Origin: Nitrospira sp. ND1
GTDB taxonomy: Bacteria > Nitrospirota > Nitrospiria > Nitrospirales > Nitrospiraceae
Direction: 5' to 3'
DNA: 64,000 bases
NCBI RefSeq assembly: GCF_900170025.1
Contig: NZ_FWEX01000005.1
Span: forward strand, 357,073-421,072
Notes under the pieces: generated by a model
What the model saw: only the letters and a program-made list of their open reading frames with translations
What the model was told of the DNA's origin: nothing
Databases searched by the model: none
Shown: positions 35,252-44,057 of the stretch, piece after piece
Numbering within the stretch: position 1 is the stretch's first letter
Layout: each line of letters opens with the position of its first letter
Translations under genes and position numbers: made by a program

Positions 35252-37369
35252 ATGAGCACTGATCTCTCACACTTCAAAGACGCGTTCTTCGAAGAGTCCC
35301 AGGAACACCTGACGACCATCGAGGAAGGATTGCTCCAGCTTGAACAGCGGCCGGGCGACATCGACTTGTTGAACCGAATTTTTCGCGGAGCCCATTCCAT
35401 CAAGGGTAACAGCGGAATGTTCGGGTTCACCGCCGTCTCCCAATTTACGCACAAGATGGAATCGGTCCTGGATCAGCTGCGCAGCAGTCAAATGGTCGTC
35501 ACGGTCGCCATCACGGATTTGTTGCTGCAATCGCTGGATTGCCTCAAAACCCTGATCGATTGCGCCCGCACCGGAGCCGCTCCCGACGAAACGCACGTGG
35601 CGGCGCTTGGCGCCAGGCTGGAAGCGTGCCAGGGAGGGGCAGCTTCCGGACAACAACCCCCTGTGTCCGCAACGGCGCGCCAAGCTCCGGGCATGCATCG
35701 CTACAGCATTACCTGGGTGCCGCCGCAGTACCTGTTTCAGCGAGGGCTGGATCCGGCGCAGTTCCTCAAGGAACTGGCAGGCCTGGGTACCGTCACGCAT
35801 GTGACCCTGGACGCCGGCCGCTTGCCGGCACTGGCCGAACTGAATCCCGAGCTCTGCTACCTCGGCTGGACGCTGGATCTAGAAACCGCCAAAGACCTGA
35901 AAGTCATCGAAGCCGTCTTCGATTTCGTCCGCGAGGACAGCACCCTGACGATCGTGGACAATCCGGTCGATACACACGCGACCGCCGCACTGTCCGAGGG
36001 GGCGAAGCCATTGGGTGAAATCCTCGTCGAAACCGGGGTCGTCTCGCAGACTCAGTTGAATGAGGCGTTGTCCCAACAGAAGAAGGTCGGGGAAATCCTG
36101 GTCGAACAGAAAGTCGCCACTCCGGAGCAAATCTCCGAGGCGCTCAAAAAGCAATCCGAAGGCGCCGTACCGGCCAAGAAGACCGAAACCCCGTCGATCA
36201 GAGTCGATACGGTCAAGATCGATCGCCTCATTAACCTGGTCGGGGAGTTGGTCATTACTCAGTCCATGTTGAGCGATCTGGGGTCTCGTTTTGAAATGAG
36301 TCAGCTTCCGGTCCTGCTCGAACGCGTCGCACAATTAGAACGCAATACGCGTGAAATCCAAGAGCGCGTCATGGGGATTCGCATGGTCCCGATCGGGAAT
36401 GCCTTTAGCCGGTTCCCCCGCCTGGTGCGCGACTTGTCCGGCAAAGCCGGAAAGAAAATTCAACTGATCCTGTCCGGCGAAGAAACCGAACTCGACAAAA
36501 CCGTGATCGAATCGATCGGCGATCCGTTGACCCATCTGGTGCGGAATTCGGCAGATCATGGGCTGGAACCGCCGGATGAACGCGTGGCCGCGGGAAAGCC
36601 GGAACAAGGCATCATCCGCCTCAACGCGTTTCATGAAGGCGGCAGCATCTGCATCACCGTCGAGGACGACGGCCGCGGCCTGAATCGGGACAAGATCCTG
36701 GCGAAGGGCGTTAAACAGGGATTGATCGCCGAATCCGACAAACTGTCGGACGAGCAAATCTGGATGCTTATTTTCAAACCCGGGTTCTCCACCGCTGAAA
36801 AAGTCACGGATGTGTCCGGCCGCGGTGTCGGCATGGATGTCGTGAAACGCAACATCGAAGGCTTAGGCGGCACGGTCAGCATCAAAACCGTCACCGGCAA
36901 GGGCACCACGTTCACACTCAAACTTCCGCTCACGCTCGCGATCATTGAGGGGATGACCGTCCGGGTCGGTCAGGACACGTACATCGTGCCGCTCCTCTCG
37001 ATCCTGGAGTCGATTCAGCCGAAGCGCGAGATGCTCAAAAGCATCGTCGGCAAAGGAGAGTTGGTCAATGTTCGCGGCACTTATCTTCCACTCATGCGTC
37101 TGTACGACGTGTTTCAGTTGGAGCCGGAACTCTCGGATCCTACGAAGGCCATTCTGTTGATTCTAGAAACCGAAGGCGAGCGCGTCGCGGTCATGGTCGA
37201 TGAAATCCTCGGGCAACAGCAGGTCGTGATCAAGAGTATGGAGCAGAACTTCAGGAAAATCGAAGGGGTGGCCGGAGCCACCATTCTCGGCGACGGCACG
37301 GTCGGGTTTATTCTGGATGTGCGCGGATTGCTCAATATCGCGCGGCAAGGAACCGCGAAGGCGGCTTAG
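35252..37369 (+). CDS. cheA: Chemotaxis histidine kinase CheA (second set)
   Basis: A 705-residue CheA from the ATG at 35252; an upstream TTG at 35228 is less likely. The Hpt domain has the phospho-His in GAHSIKGNSGMF (His48). A P2-like domain lies at about 148-235 (YSITWVPPQYLFQRGLDP). Two repeats of the form LGEIL...AL..Q occupy about 254-305. P3 starts with KIDRLINLVGELV; the ATPase boxes are LVRNSADHG, DDGRGL and GRGVGMDVV; a CheW-like domain ends the protein. It shares the repeat linker with the first CheA but, unlike it, keeps P2. Confidence 0.93.
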   Translation: MSTDLSHFKDAFFEESQEHLTTIEEGLLQLEQRPGDIDLLNRIFRGAHSIKGNSGMFGFTAVSQFTHKMESVLDQLRSSQMVVTVAITDLLLQSLDCLKTLIDCARTGAAPDETHVAALGARLEACQGGAASGQQPPVSATARQAPGMHRYSITWVPPQYLFQRGLDPAQFLKELAGLGTVTHVTLDAGRLPALAELNPELCYLGWTLDLETAKDLKVIEAVFDFVREDSTLTIVDNPVDTHATAALSEGAKPLGEILVETGVVSQTQLNEALSQQKKVGEILVEQKVATPEQISEALKKQSEGAVPAKKTETPSIRVDTVKIDRLINLVGELVITQSMLSDLGSRFEMSQLPVLLERVAQLERNTREIQERVMGIRMVPIGNAFSRFPRLVRDLSGKAGKKIQLILSGEETELDKTVIESIGDPLTHLVRNSADHGLEPPDERVAAGKPEQGIIRLNAFHEGGSICITVEDDGRGLNRDKILAKGVKQGLIAESDKLSDEQIWMLIFKPGFSTAEKVTDVSGRGVGMDVVKRNIEGLGGTVSIKTVTGKGTTFTLKLPLTLAIIEGMTVRVGQDTYIVPLLSILESIQPKREMLKSIVGKGELVNVRGTYLPLMRLYDVFQLEPELSDPTKAILLILETEGERVAVMVDEILGQQQVVIKSMEQNFRKIEGVAGATILGDGTVGFILDVRGLLNIARQGTAKAA

Positions 37370-37429
37370 AGACGGCCTCAGAGACAGGATCGACGGGTTG
37401 GATACCACGAACAGGGCGAGGAGGATACG

Positions 37430-37939
37430 ATGGCGACTCAGGAGTTGGCGGGCAAAGATTCGAATCAGCAGATGGGAATTACGACAGACGGCAGTCAATT
37501 CCTCACCTTCCAGCTGGGGGAAGAACTGTACGGGGTCGACATTCTCCGGGTTCAGGAAATTAAAGGCTACACGGCAGTCACTCGCATTCCCAATACGCCG
37601 GCCCACATCAAGGGTGTCCTGAACTTGCGCGGCACCATCGTGCCGATCGTTGAGCTCCGGACGAAGTTCGGCATGCCGACGATTGAGTACACCATGTTCA
37701 CCGTGATCGTAGTGGTCGTCGTAAAAGAGAAAATTATGGGCCTCGTGGTGGATGCAGTGTCGGATGTCCTGGATATCGACAAGAAAGACATCCAGCCCGC
37801 TCCGCAGTTCGGAGCGCAGGTGGACGTGAGCTTCTTGAACGGCATCGGCAAGGCCGGGGACAAGCTGGTGGCGCTGCTCGATATGGATCGTCTGTTGACC
37901 GATGGAGACATGCAAGAAGCCGAGAAAGTCGCAGCCTAA
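37430..37939 (+). CDS. cheW: Chemotaxis coupling protein CheW (second set)
   Basis: A 169-residue CheW: FLTFQLGEELYGVDILRVQE, GVLNLRGTIVPIVELRTKFG and GLVVDAVSDVLDI. A 20-residue polar N-terminal extension precedes it. It lies 60 bases after cheA and 25 before the globin receptor gene, so it probably couples that receptor to the second CheA. Confidence 0.93.
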   Translation: MATQELAGKDSNQQMGITTDGSQFLTFQLGEELYGVDILRVQEIKGYTAVTRIPNTPAHIKGVLNLRGTIVPIVELRTKFGMPTIEYTMFTVIVVVVVKEKIMGLVVDAVSDVLDIDKKDIQPAPQFGAQVDVSFLNGIGKAGDKLVALLDMDRLLTDGDMQEAEKVAA

Positions 37940-37964
37940 CTACTCACAGTTAAGGAGATTGGAC

Positions 37965-40415
37965 ATGGGATTGAATGTTGAATTGTTGGAGTCGAGTTTT
38001 AAGCTGGTAGCCCCCAAAGGCGACGCGTTGGTCACGAGGTTTTACGAGCGGCTATTTAAGAAGTACCCGTCGGTCAAGCCTCTGTTCAAGAAGACCTCGA
38101 TCAAGGAGCAGAAAAAGAAGCTGCTGGCGTCCTTGGTCCTGGTGATTCAGAACCTCCGTCGCCCGGACAAGCTTACCTCCGTGTTGCAGGACATGGGAGC
38201 CAGGCACGTCGGATACGGCGTGAAGCCGGCCCATTACGATGCGGTCGGAGAAAATCTTCTGGCCGTGCTCGGCGAAGTCGCCGGACCGGCATGGACCCCT
38301 CAAGTGAAGCAAGCCTGGACCGAGGCCTACGGGGCAATCAAGACCATCATGCTCGCCGGAGCGGAGCGTGCACATTCCACACAAGGAGAGAAGACGATGA
38401 GTAAGGCAAAAGAGAAGCAGGATGCTTCCGCCGGAGCAGACATGCTGGGATTCTACTTGGGAGCCCTCGATCAATCGCAGAACAATATTCTGCTGTGTGA
38501 TCGCAATCTGGTCATCACCTATGCCAACTCGACGGCCAAGAAGACGCTCATCTCGCTGGAGGCCGAAATCAAGAAGGTGCTGCCGAAATTCAATGCCTCT
38601 GCGGTCGTCGGCGTCTGCATCGACGACTTTCACGTGGATCCGAGCAAACAACGCAGGATCTTGTCGAATCCTGCCAACATGCCGCACCGGGCGGATATTC
38701 AGATCGGACCGCTAACCCTCAGCCTGTTGGTCACAGCCATCATGAGCCCAGACGGGGAGTACCTGGGAAATGCGTTGGAGTGGGCCGATGTCACCGAGAA
38801 GCGAAGACTTGAGACTGAAATGTCACGGCTCAAGGCGTCTCTGGACAATGCGCGATCCAACGTCCTCGTGTGCGACCGCAGCTATACCATCGTATATGCC
38901 AACAACCAGTCCGTCACCACATTGCGTCGGTTGGAATCCGATATCCAAAAAGTCATGCCGGGATTCTCCGTGGCTAAAGTGGTCGGGTCTAACATCGACC
39001 AATACCACAAGAATCCTGCCCAGCAGCGAGGATTGCTCGACAATCCCAAGAACCTGCCCTACAGGACTGAGATCAAGATCGGACCATTGACGCTCGACCT
39101 TGCTGTGGCAGCGATCATGAGCGAAAAAGGCGATTATCTAGGCAACGTCGTGGAGTGGGCGGACGTCAGCGCACAGAAAAAGGCGCAGATAGAAATTGAT
39201 AAACTCATCGGCGCGGCGGCGGCAGGACAACTCTCCGAACGGATCAAGGCCGAAGAATTCGAAGGCTTCTTCAAGTCGCTCTCGGAAGGCGTCAACAAGA
39301 TGCTCGATGCGGTCGTCACGCCCTTGCACGAAGCGCAAATGGTGCTCACCGCAATGGCGGCAAACGATCTCACCAAGACCATGACCGGTCATTATCAGGG
39401 CGAGTTCGAGCAGATGAAGAGCAGCCTGAACGGCGCCATGAACACGTTGAGCACGGCCATTTCGACAGTCCGGGATGGAGCGGAAAGCGTGACCGCGGGC
39501 GCCGAACAGATCACCAAGGGCAATGAGGATCTCTCACAACGCACTTCAGAGCAGGCCAGCGCGTTGGAAGAAACCTCGGCCTCCATGGAAGAGATGACCT
39601 CGACCGTGAAGCAGAATGCGGACAACGCAAAACAGGCCAACCAGTTGGCGATCGCGGCGCGCGACATCGCCGACAAGGGCGGGTCCGTGACGGTCCGCGC
39701 AGTGGAAGCCATGGGCGAAATCAATAAGAGCAGCAAGAAGATCGCGGATATCATCACCGTGATCGACGAAATCGCCTTCCAGACCAATTTGCTGGCCTTG
39801 AATGCTGCGGTGGAAGCGGCCCGGGCAGGGGAACATGGTCGCGGGTTCGCAGTTGTCGCCGCCGAAGTGCGCAACCTCGCGCAACGGTCGGCGACGGCCG
39901 CCAAGGAGATTAAGGGATTGATCAACGAATCGATCCAACGCGTGAACGACGGCAGCGAGTTGGTCAATCAATCCGGCAAGACGCTGGAAGAGATCGTCAG
40001 CTCGGTCAAACGTGTGACGGATATCATCGCCGAAATCACGGCGGCTTCCCAGGAACAGGCCCAGGGCATCGACCAGGTCAACAAGGCCATCATGCAGATG
40101 GACGAGACGACCCAGCAGAACGCGGCGTTGGTGGAGGAAACCACGTCGGCCAGTCAGTCGATGAAAGATCAGGCGCAGGAACTCATGCGTCAGGTGGAAG
40201 TGTTCAAGGTCGATACGAACGAAGGCCGTCGGGAGGCGAATCCCCGGCCCTCGACCGGAAAGACCGCGGTTAGATCGGGTCCCACCGCCTCGAAACCGGT
40301 CCTGAAAAAACCTGGATTTTTATCGAAACCCGGTGATGCCAAGGAGCCTGCCGGGGTTGCTGCCGGAAACGGTCACGACCGTCGAAAGAAGGACGACAAT
40401 TTCGAAGAATTCTAG
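37965..40415 (+). CDS. Cytoplasmic globin-PAS-PAS methyl-accepting chemotaxis protein
   Basis: An 816-residue soluble receptor from the ATG at 37965, with TAAGGAG upstream. Residues 1-135 are a globin: FYERLFKKYPSVKPLF has the B10 Tyr, and ARHVGYGVKPAHYDAVGE holds the proximal His (His in RHVGYG). Residues about 155-280 and 290-405 are two similar PAS domains (ILLCDRNLVITYAN; VLVCDRSYTIVYAN). HAMP-like helices and the signalling domain follow, with hairpin [19 protein letters not shown]. No membrane segment is visible. The last five residues NFEEF match the CheR-tethering pentapeptide pattern (aromatic-x-x-aromatic). It probably senses oxygen or NO and energy state in the cytoplasm. Confidence 0.92.
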   Translation: MGLNVELLESSFKLVAPKGDALVTRFYERLFKKYPSVKPLFKKTSIKEQKKKLLASLVLVIQNLRRPDKLTSVLQDMGARHVGYGVKPAHYDAVGENLLAVLGEVAGPAWTPQVKQAWTEAYGAIKTIMLAGAERAHSTQGEKTMSKAKEKQDASAGADMLGFYLGALDQSQNNILLCDRNLVITYANSTAKKTLISLEAEIKKVLPKFNASAVVGVCIDDFHVDPSKQRRILSNPANMPHRADIQIGPLTLSLLVTAIMSPDGEYLGNALEWADVTEKRRLETEMSRLKASLDNARSNVLVCDRSYTIVYANNQSVTTLRRLESDIQKVMPGFSVAKVVGSNIDQYHKNPAQQRGLLDNPKNLPYRTEIKIGPLTLDLAVAAIMSEKGDYLGNVVEWADVSAQKKAQIEIDKLIGAAAAGQLSERIKAEEFEGFFKSLSEGVNKMLDAVVTPLHEAQMVLTAMAANDLTKTMTGHYQGEFEQMKSSLNGAMNTLSTAISTVRDGAESVTAGAEQITKGNEDLSQRTSEQASALEETSASMEEMTSTVKQNADNAKQANQLAIAARDIADKGGSVTVRAVEAMGEINKSSKKIADIITVIDEIAFQTNLLALNAAVEAARAGEHGRGFAVVAAEVRNLAQRSATAAKEIKGLINESIQRVNDGSELVNQSGKTLEEIVSSVKRVTDIIAEITAASQEQAQGIDQVNKAIMQMDETTQQNAALVEETTSASQSMKDQAQELMRQVEVFKVDTNEGRREANPRPSTGKTAVRSGPTASKPVLKKPGFLSKPGDAKEPAGVAAGNGHDRRKKDDNFEEF

Positions 40416-40424
40416 ATTCCCCGC

Positions 40425-40457
40425 CGCGGGAGTGGGCATATTTTGCCCACTCCCGCG
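40425..40457 (+). terminator. Strong hairpin after the globin receptor gene
   Basis: A perfect 14-bp stem (CGCGGGAGTGGGCA and its complement) with a 5-base loop TATTT begins 9 bases after the receptor stop. The bases that follow are not a T-run. It probably ends or attenuates the transcript that began near 33300. Confidence 0.75.
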
Positions 40458-40515
40458 ACGATCCTCACTTGTTTGTACCTGCGCTTTTCCTTCTTTCCTC
40501 CAGCCCGGAACCCCT

Positions 40516-40542
40516 CAAGAAACAGATTCTAGCGACCGATAT
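40516..40542 (+). promoter_or_regulatory. Possible sigma-28-type promoter before the DUF420-cheR unit
   Basis: CAAG, 15 bases, then ACCGATAT, close to the TAAG-N15-ACCGATAA of flagellin (one -35 and one -10 difference). It lies 60 bases after the hairpin at 40425 and about 80 before the DUF420 gene, where a promoter is expected. Confidence 0.4.
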
Positions 40543-40620
40543 ATGCAGGTGCGGGTGTGTTCGTACTGGATCAGCAAGGATAGTTCCGGTTGATTCCACC
40601 TTCTAGCCCAGGGACGGATC

Positions 40621-41082
40621 ATGGACCTTAAAACAATCCTCTGGTACCTCGTCCTCTCCAGTCTGACGGTCGCCTATTTGGTTGTGCTGGCCGGCGTACG
40701 GGCCGCCAAGTCGCACGATGTCTCGCACCACTCGCATCGCATGATCGTCGGGTGCACGATCGTGGGTATCTGGTTGGTGGCCTACGTGCTCAAGCAAGCG
40801 ATCTTCGGCCGCGAATCGTTCAAAGGCCCTGACAGCGCCTATTGGAGCGTCTATGTGCCGGTGTTCGTCACGCACATGCTGCTCGCAGTCACGACCATAG
40901 GGTTGGGCGCCTACAACCTCTATATGGGCCTCCACCGTCTGCGGTACGGAAGCGTCGGGGCCATGGTGGCCGGCATGACGACCCACCGGCGGATGGGCAA
41001 TGCACTGGTCTGGACGTTCAGCGGCACGATGGTCACCGCGTATCTCGTCTATTTGATGTTGTTTGTCTGGTACCGGAGCTAA
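40621..41082 (+). CDS. DUF420 membrane protein (CtaM/YozB-like)
   Basis: A 153-residue protein with four membrane segments. FKGPDSAYWSVYVPVFVTHM and THRRMGNALVWTFSGTMVTAY match the DUF420 family, including its conserved His residues. By family knowledge, DUF420 proteins such as B. subtilis CtaM are needed for maturation of haem-copper oxidases. Here the gene lies inside a chemotaxis operon: cheR starts only four bases after its stop. This may link respiration or haem supply to aerotaxis, or it may be an unrelated passenger. No oxidase genes are in the window. Confidence 0.83.
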   Translation: MDLKTILWYLVLSSLTVAYLVVLAGVRAAKSHDVSHHSHRMIVGCTIVGIWLVAYVLKQAIFGRESFKGPDSAYWSVYVPVFVTHMLLAVTTIGLGAYNLYMGLHRLRYGSVGAMVAGMTTHRRMGNALVWTFSGTMVTAYLVYLMLFVWYRS

Positions 41083-41086
41083 CACG

Positions 41087-41905
41087 ATGGATTATGCCAT
41101 TACGAAACAGGAATACGAGCAGATCCGCACCCTATTGTACGACGAAAGCGGCATCTCACTGGGGGACAGCAAGCAATCCTTGGTGGTGTCCCGACTCACC
41201 AAACGTTTGCGCGACCTCCAGATGGAGGATTTTTCCTCGTACTACGAGTACGTCACCCGGGATGAGAGCGGGGAAGAATTCACGCGGATGCTGGATCTGC
41301 TGTCCACCAACAAGACGGACTTCTTCCGCGAGCCCAAACATTTCGACTTTCTTCGAGAGCGCATTCTCCCCACGCTGGAACAGGAGAAGCGCATTCGCAT
41401 CTGGTCTTCCGCCTGCTCGACCGGAGAGGAGCCGTACACCATCGCCATGACGTTGCACGAGGCCGTGAAGAATCCGGCCTTGTGGAACTTTCAGATCCTC
41501 GCGTCGGACATCTCCACACGCGTGCTCGCCCATGCCGCGAAAGGGCTGTACGCCGAGGAGCGTGTGCGCGAGGTTCCGGAAAATATTGTGAAACGCCATT
41601 TCCTCCAGGGACGCGGGGACAGCGCCGGACTGGTCAAGGTGAAGCCGCACCTCTCCGCCATCATCAAGTTTCGCCGTATGAACCTGATGGACGACCGTTT
41701 TCCGATCAAGGCGCCGCTGGATCTCATCTTCTGCCGGAATGTGATGATCTATTTCGACCGTCCGACGCAGGAACGGCTGGTCAACAAGTTCTATCATCAT
41801 CTCAAACCGGGTGGGCATCTCTTTATCGGCCACTCGGAAAGCCTGCAGTGGGTGTCCCATCCATTCAAAACTCTTGCACCGACCATCTATTGGAAGGAAG
41901 GCTGA
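41087..41905 (+). CDS. cheR: Chemotaxis protein methyltransferase CheR (second set)
   Basis: A 272-residue CheR from the ATG at 41087. IRIWSSACSTGEEPYTIA, ILASDISTRVLAHA and DLIFCRNVMIYFDR are the conserved SAM-domain segments. It probably methylates the globin receptor, whose C-terminus has a CheR-binding pentapeptide, though the beta-subdomain that binds such peptides was not checked. It is followed by cheD and cheB. Confidence 0.93.
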   Translation: MDYAITKQEYEQIRTLLYDESGISLGDSKQSLVVSRLTKRLRDLQMEDFSSYYEYVTRDESGEEFTRMLDLLSTNKTDFFREPKHFDFLRERILPTLEQEKRIRIWSSACSTGEEPYTIAMTLHEAVKNPALWNFQILASDISTRVLAHAAKGLYAEERVREVPENIVKRHFLQGRGDSAGLVKVKPHLSAIIKFRRMNLMDDRFPIKAPLDLIFCRNVMIYFDRPTQERLVNKFYHHLKPGGHLFIGHSESLQWVSHPFKTLAPTIYWKEG

Positions 41906-41910
41906 GACGC

Positions 41911-42528
41911 ATGGCTGTAGTCGATACCGACACATTCTCCCATATCCGGCGGATGCAGGATAAACGGTTTCCGACCGAGGTTGCGTGCATTCTGCCCGGC
42001 GAGTTTTTCGTGAGTCGGGAACCCATGGTGGTCTATACCGTCCTCGGGTCCTGTATCTCGGCCTGTATCCGAGACCCGATCGCGGGCGTCGGCGGCATGA
42101 ATCATTTCATGCTGCCGGCACCGAAAGAACACCAGTCGGGCGATGCCTGGGGAGGGGAATCCACACGGTACGGTTCCTTCGCCATGGAGCAATTGATCAA
42201 CGAGATCCTCAAGCGCGGCGGGATGAAGCACCGGTTGGAAGTGAAACTCTTCGGTGCAGGGAGGATTTACGAGGGCAATATCGACGTCGGGGCCCGGAAT
42301 ACGGAATGGGTCCTTCATTTCCTCAAAAATGAAGGGTATGCAATCGCAAAAAGCGATCTCGGCGATGTGTACCCCCGGAAAGTGTATTACTTCACGGATT
42401 CGGGCCGGGTGTTGATGAAGAAGATCGAACGAGTGAAGAATCGGACGATTGTCGAACGGGAAACCGAATACCAGCATCGGATTGAAGTCGAACCGGCGAC
42501 GCCACAAGACAACATCACGTTGTTCTGA
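41911..42528 (+). CDS. cheD: Chemoreceptor glutamine deamidase CheD
   Basis: A 205-residue CheD from the ATG at 41911, 5 bases after cheR. The catalytic Cys is in VLGSCISACI, the His in GMNHFMLP, and KLFGAGRI is conserved. It deamidates receptor glutamines. The long ORF open upstream in this frame overlaps cheR and is a shadow. There is no CheC in the window, so the usual CheC-CheD partnership is not evident. The C-terminus DNITLF resembles that of the sensorless MCP (DANVTLF). Confidence 0.93.
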   Translation: MAVVDTDTFSHIRRMQDKRFPTEVACILPGEFFVSREPMVVYTVLGSCISACIRDPIAGVGGMNHFMLPAPKEHQSGDAWGGESTRYGSFAMEQLINEILKRGGMKHRLEVKLFGAGRIYEGNIDVGARNTEWVLHFLKNEGYAIAKSDLGDVYPRKVYYFTDSGRVLMKKIERVKNRTIVERETEYQHRIEVEPATPQDNITLF

Positions 42529-42606
42529 GTCCGGTACGAGATTTGCCGACCGGCAGGCACGGCGGCGGATTCAGGTGGTGTACGCTGATCAGATACGAGG
42601 GAGGAT

Positions 42607-43656
42607 ATGGGAAAGATACGAGTGCTGACGATCGACGATTCTGCCCTGATGCGGCAGGTGCTGGCCGAACTGCTTTCCAAGGATCCTGCCATCGAAGTGA
42701 TCGGCAGTGCGCCGGATCCCTATGTGGCCAGAGAAAAAATCAAGACGCTCAACCCCGACGTGCTCACGCTGGACGTGGAAATGCCGAAGATGGACGGACT
42801 CACGTTTCTCGAAAAACTCATGCGTGGGCGCCCCATGCCGGTAATTATGGTGAGTTCGCTGACGGAAGCCGGTTGCCAGACCACACTGCGGGCGTTGGAG
42901 CTGGGCGCCGTCGACTTCATTACCAAACCCAAGATCGATCTCCGTGAGGGGATGGACAATCTCGCCGACGATCTGATCGCAAAAGTTAAAGGCGCGGCCA
43001 CGGCTTGTATCCGGCGGGGATCCTCGGCATCGGGTCAGAACGGCGCCCGACCGGCGGTCCTGAGTTCGGCCATGATCAAGACCACGGATATGATCATCGC
43101 GATCGGCTCTTCGACCGGAGGCACCGAGGCGGTCAAGGAGGTGCTGCAAGTCCTGCCACCCAATACTCCTCCGGTCCTGATCACCCAGCACATGCCGGAG
43201 CGGTTCACCAAAACCTGGGCCGACCGGATGAACCAACTCTGCCGCATCTCCGTCAAGGAGGCCGAGGACGGAGACAGCGTCCTGCCGGGGCATGCGCTGA
43301 TTGCTCCCGGCAATTACCACATGACGCTGGTCCGCAGCGGCGCGCGCTATTCGGTCCGCATCAACCAAAACGAACCGGTCAATCGCCATCGCCCCTCGGT
43401 CGACGTCATGTTCGACTCCGTCGCGCAATATGCCGGCGGCAACGCGGTGGGTGTGATCCTGACCGGAATGGGCGGGGACGGCGCAAGGGGCCTTCTGCGG
43501 ATGAAGGAAGCCGGCGCCTATACCATCGCCCAGGACGAGGCATCGTGTGTGGTGTTCGGGATGCCGAAAGAGGCCATTAAGCTCGGCGCCGCCGAGATCG
43601 TCCGGCCGCTCAACGAGATTGCGACGACTATTTTGACCCATGTCACCCGTGCCTGA
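42607..43656 (+). CDS. cheB: Chemotaxis methylesterase CheB (second set)
   Basis: A 349-residue CheB: receiver with [12 protein letters not shown] and [12 protein letters not shown]; esterase with the Ser in [11 protein letters not shown], the His in ITQHMPERF and the Asp in [10 protein letters not shown]. The ribosome site GAGGGAGG precedes the ATG. The order cheR-cheD-cheB gives a complete adaptation module for the second set. Confidence 0.94.
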   Translation: MGKIRVLTIDDSALMRQVLAELLSKDPAIEVIGSAPDPYVAREKIKTLNPDVLTLDVEMPKMDGLTFLEKLMRGRPMPVIMVSSLTEAGCQTTLRALELGAVDFITKPKIDLREGMDNLADDLIAKVKGAATACIRRGSSASGQNGARPAVLSSAMIKTTDMIIAIGSSTGGTEAVKEVLQVLPPNTPPVLITQHMPERFTKTWADRMNQLCRISVKEAEDGDSVLPGHALIAPGNYHMTLVRSGARYSVRINQNEPVNRHRPSVDVMFDSVAQYAGGNAVGVILTGMGGDGARGLLRMKEAGAYTIAQDEASCVVFGMPKEAIKLGAAEIVRPLNEIATTILTHVTRA

Positions 43657-43686
43657 TCGTTCACCTTTTCGCATAGAGGAGCCATC

Positions 43687-44025
43687 ATGAAAATTACTCA
43701 GGAAACTCATAACAAGAAAGCGACTCTGAGACTCGAAGGGAACTTTACCTACACGCAGCGCAAAGCGTTTCAGGAGGCGCTGAAGACCGTCTCCACCGAT
43801 CAAGTGGAGGAAGTCGTGATCGACCTGTCGCAGGTCGCGTTTCTCGACAGCGCGGCATTGGGGTTGCTGATGATCAGCCACCGGCAGTTAGACGGCGAGA
43901 AACGCACACTCTCGCTGGCCTATCCTCAGCCGACGGTTCGCCAGATCCTCGAACTGGCGAATTTGCACAAGACGATCCCGATGATCGATGCCGGCGTGTC
44001 GACCCTGGCCAAGAAAAGCGCCTAA
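43687..44025 (+). CDS. STAS-domain anti-sigma factor antagonist-like protein 1
   Basis: A 112-residue STAS protein: LRLEGNFTYTQRKAFQEAL and VVIDLSQVAFLDSAALGLL, with the phosphorylatable Ser in LDSAALG. By analogy with SpoIIAA/RsbV it would be phosphorylated by an HATPase kinase and dephosphorylated by a PP2C phosphatase. Both partner types are encoded next to it (46056 and 44432). GAGGAG precedes the ATG. Confidence 0.88.
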   Translation: MKITQETHNKKATLRLEGNFTYTQRKAFQEALKTVSTDQVEEVVIDLSQVAFLDSAALGLLMISHRQLDGEKRTLSLAYPQPTVRQILELANLHKTIPMIDAGVSTLAKKSA

Positions 44026-44057
44026 GGTCGCGACTGAGCTCGGGAGAGGAGCCGTGC

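Noticed and set aside
41482-41910. A 143-codon N-terminal extension of cheD
   Set aside because: It overlaps cheR in another frame, and CheD homology begins only at the ATG at 41911, which has its own ribosome site.
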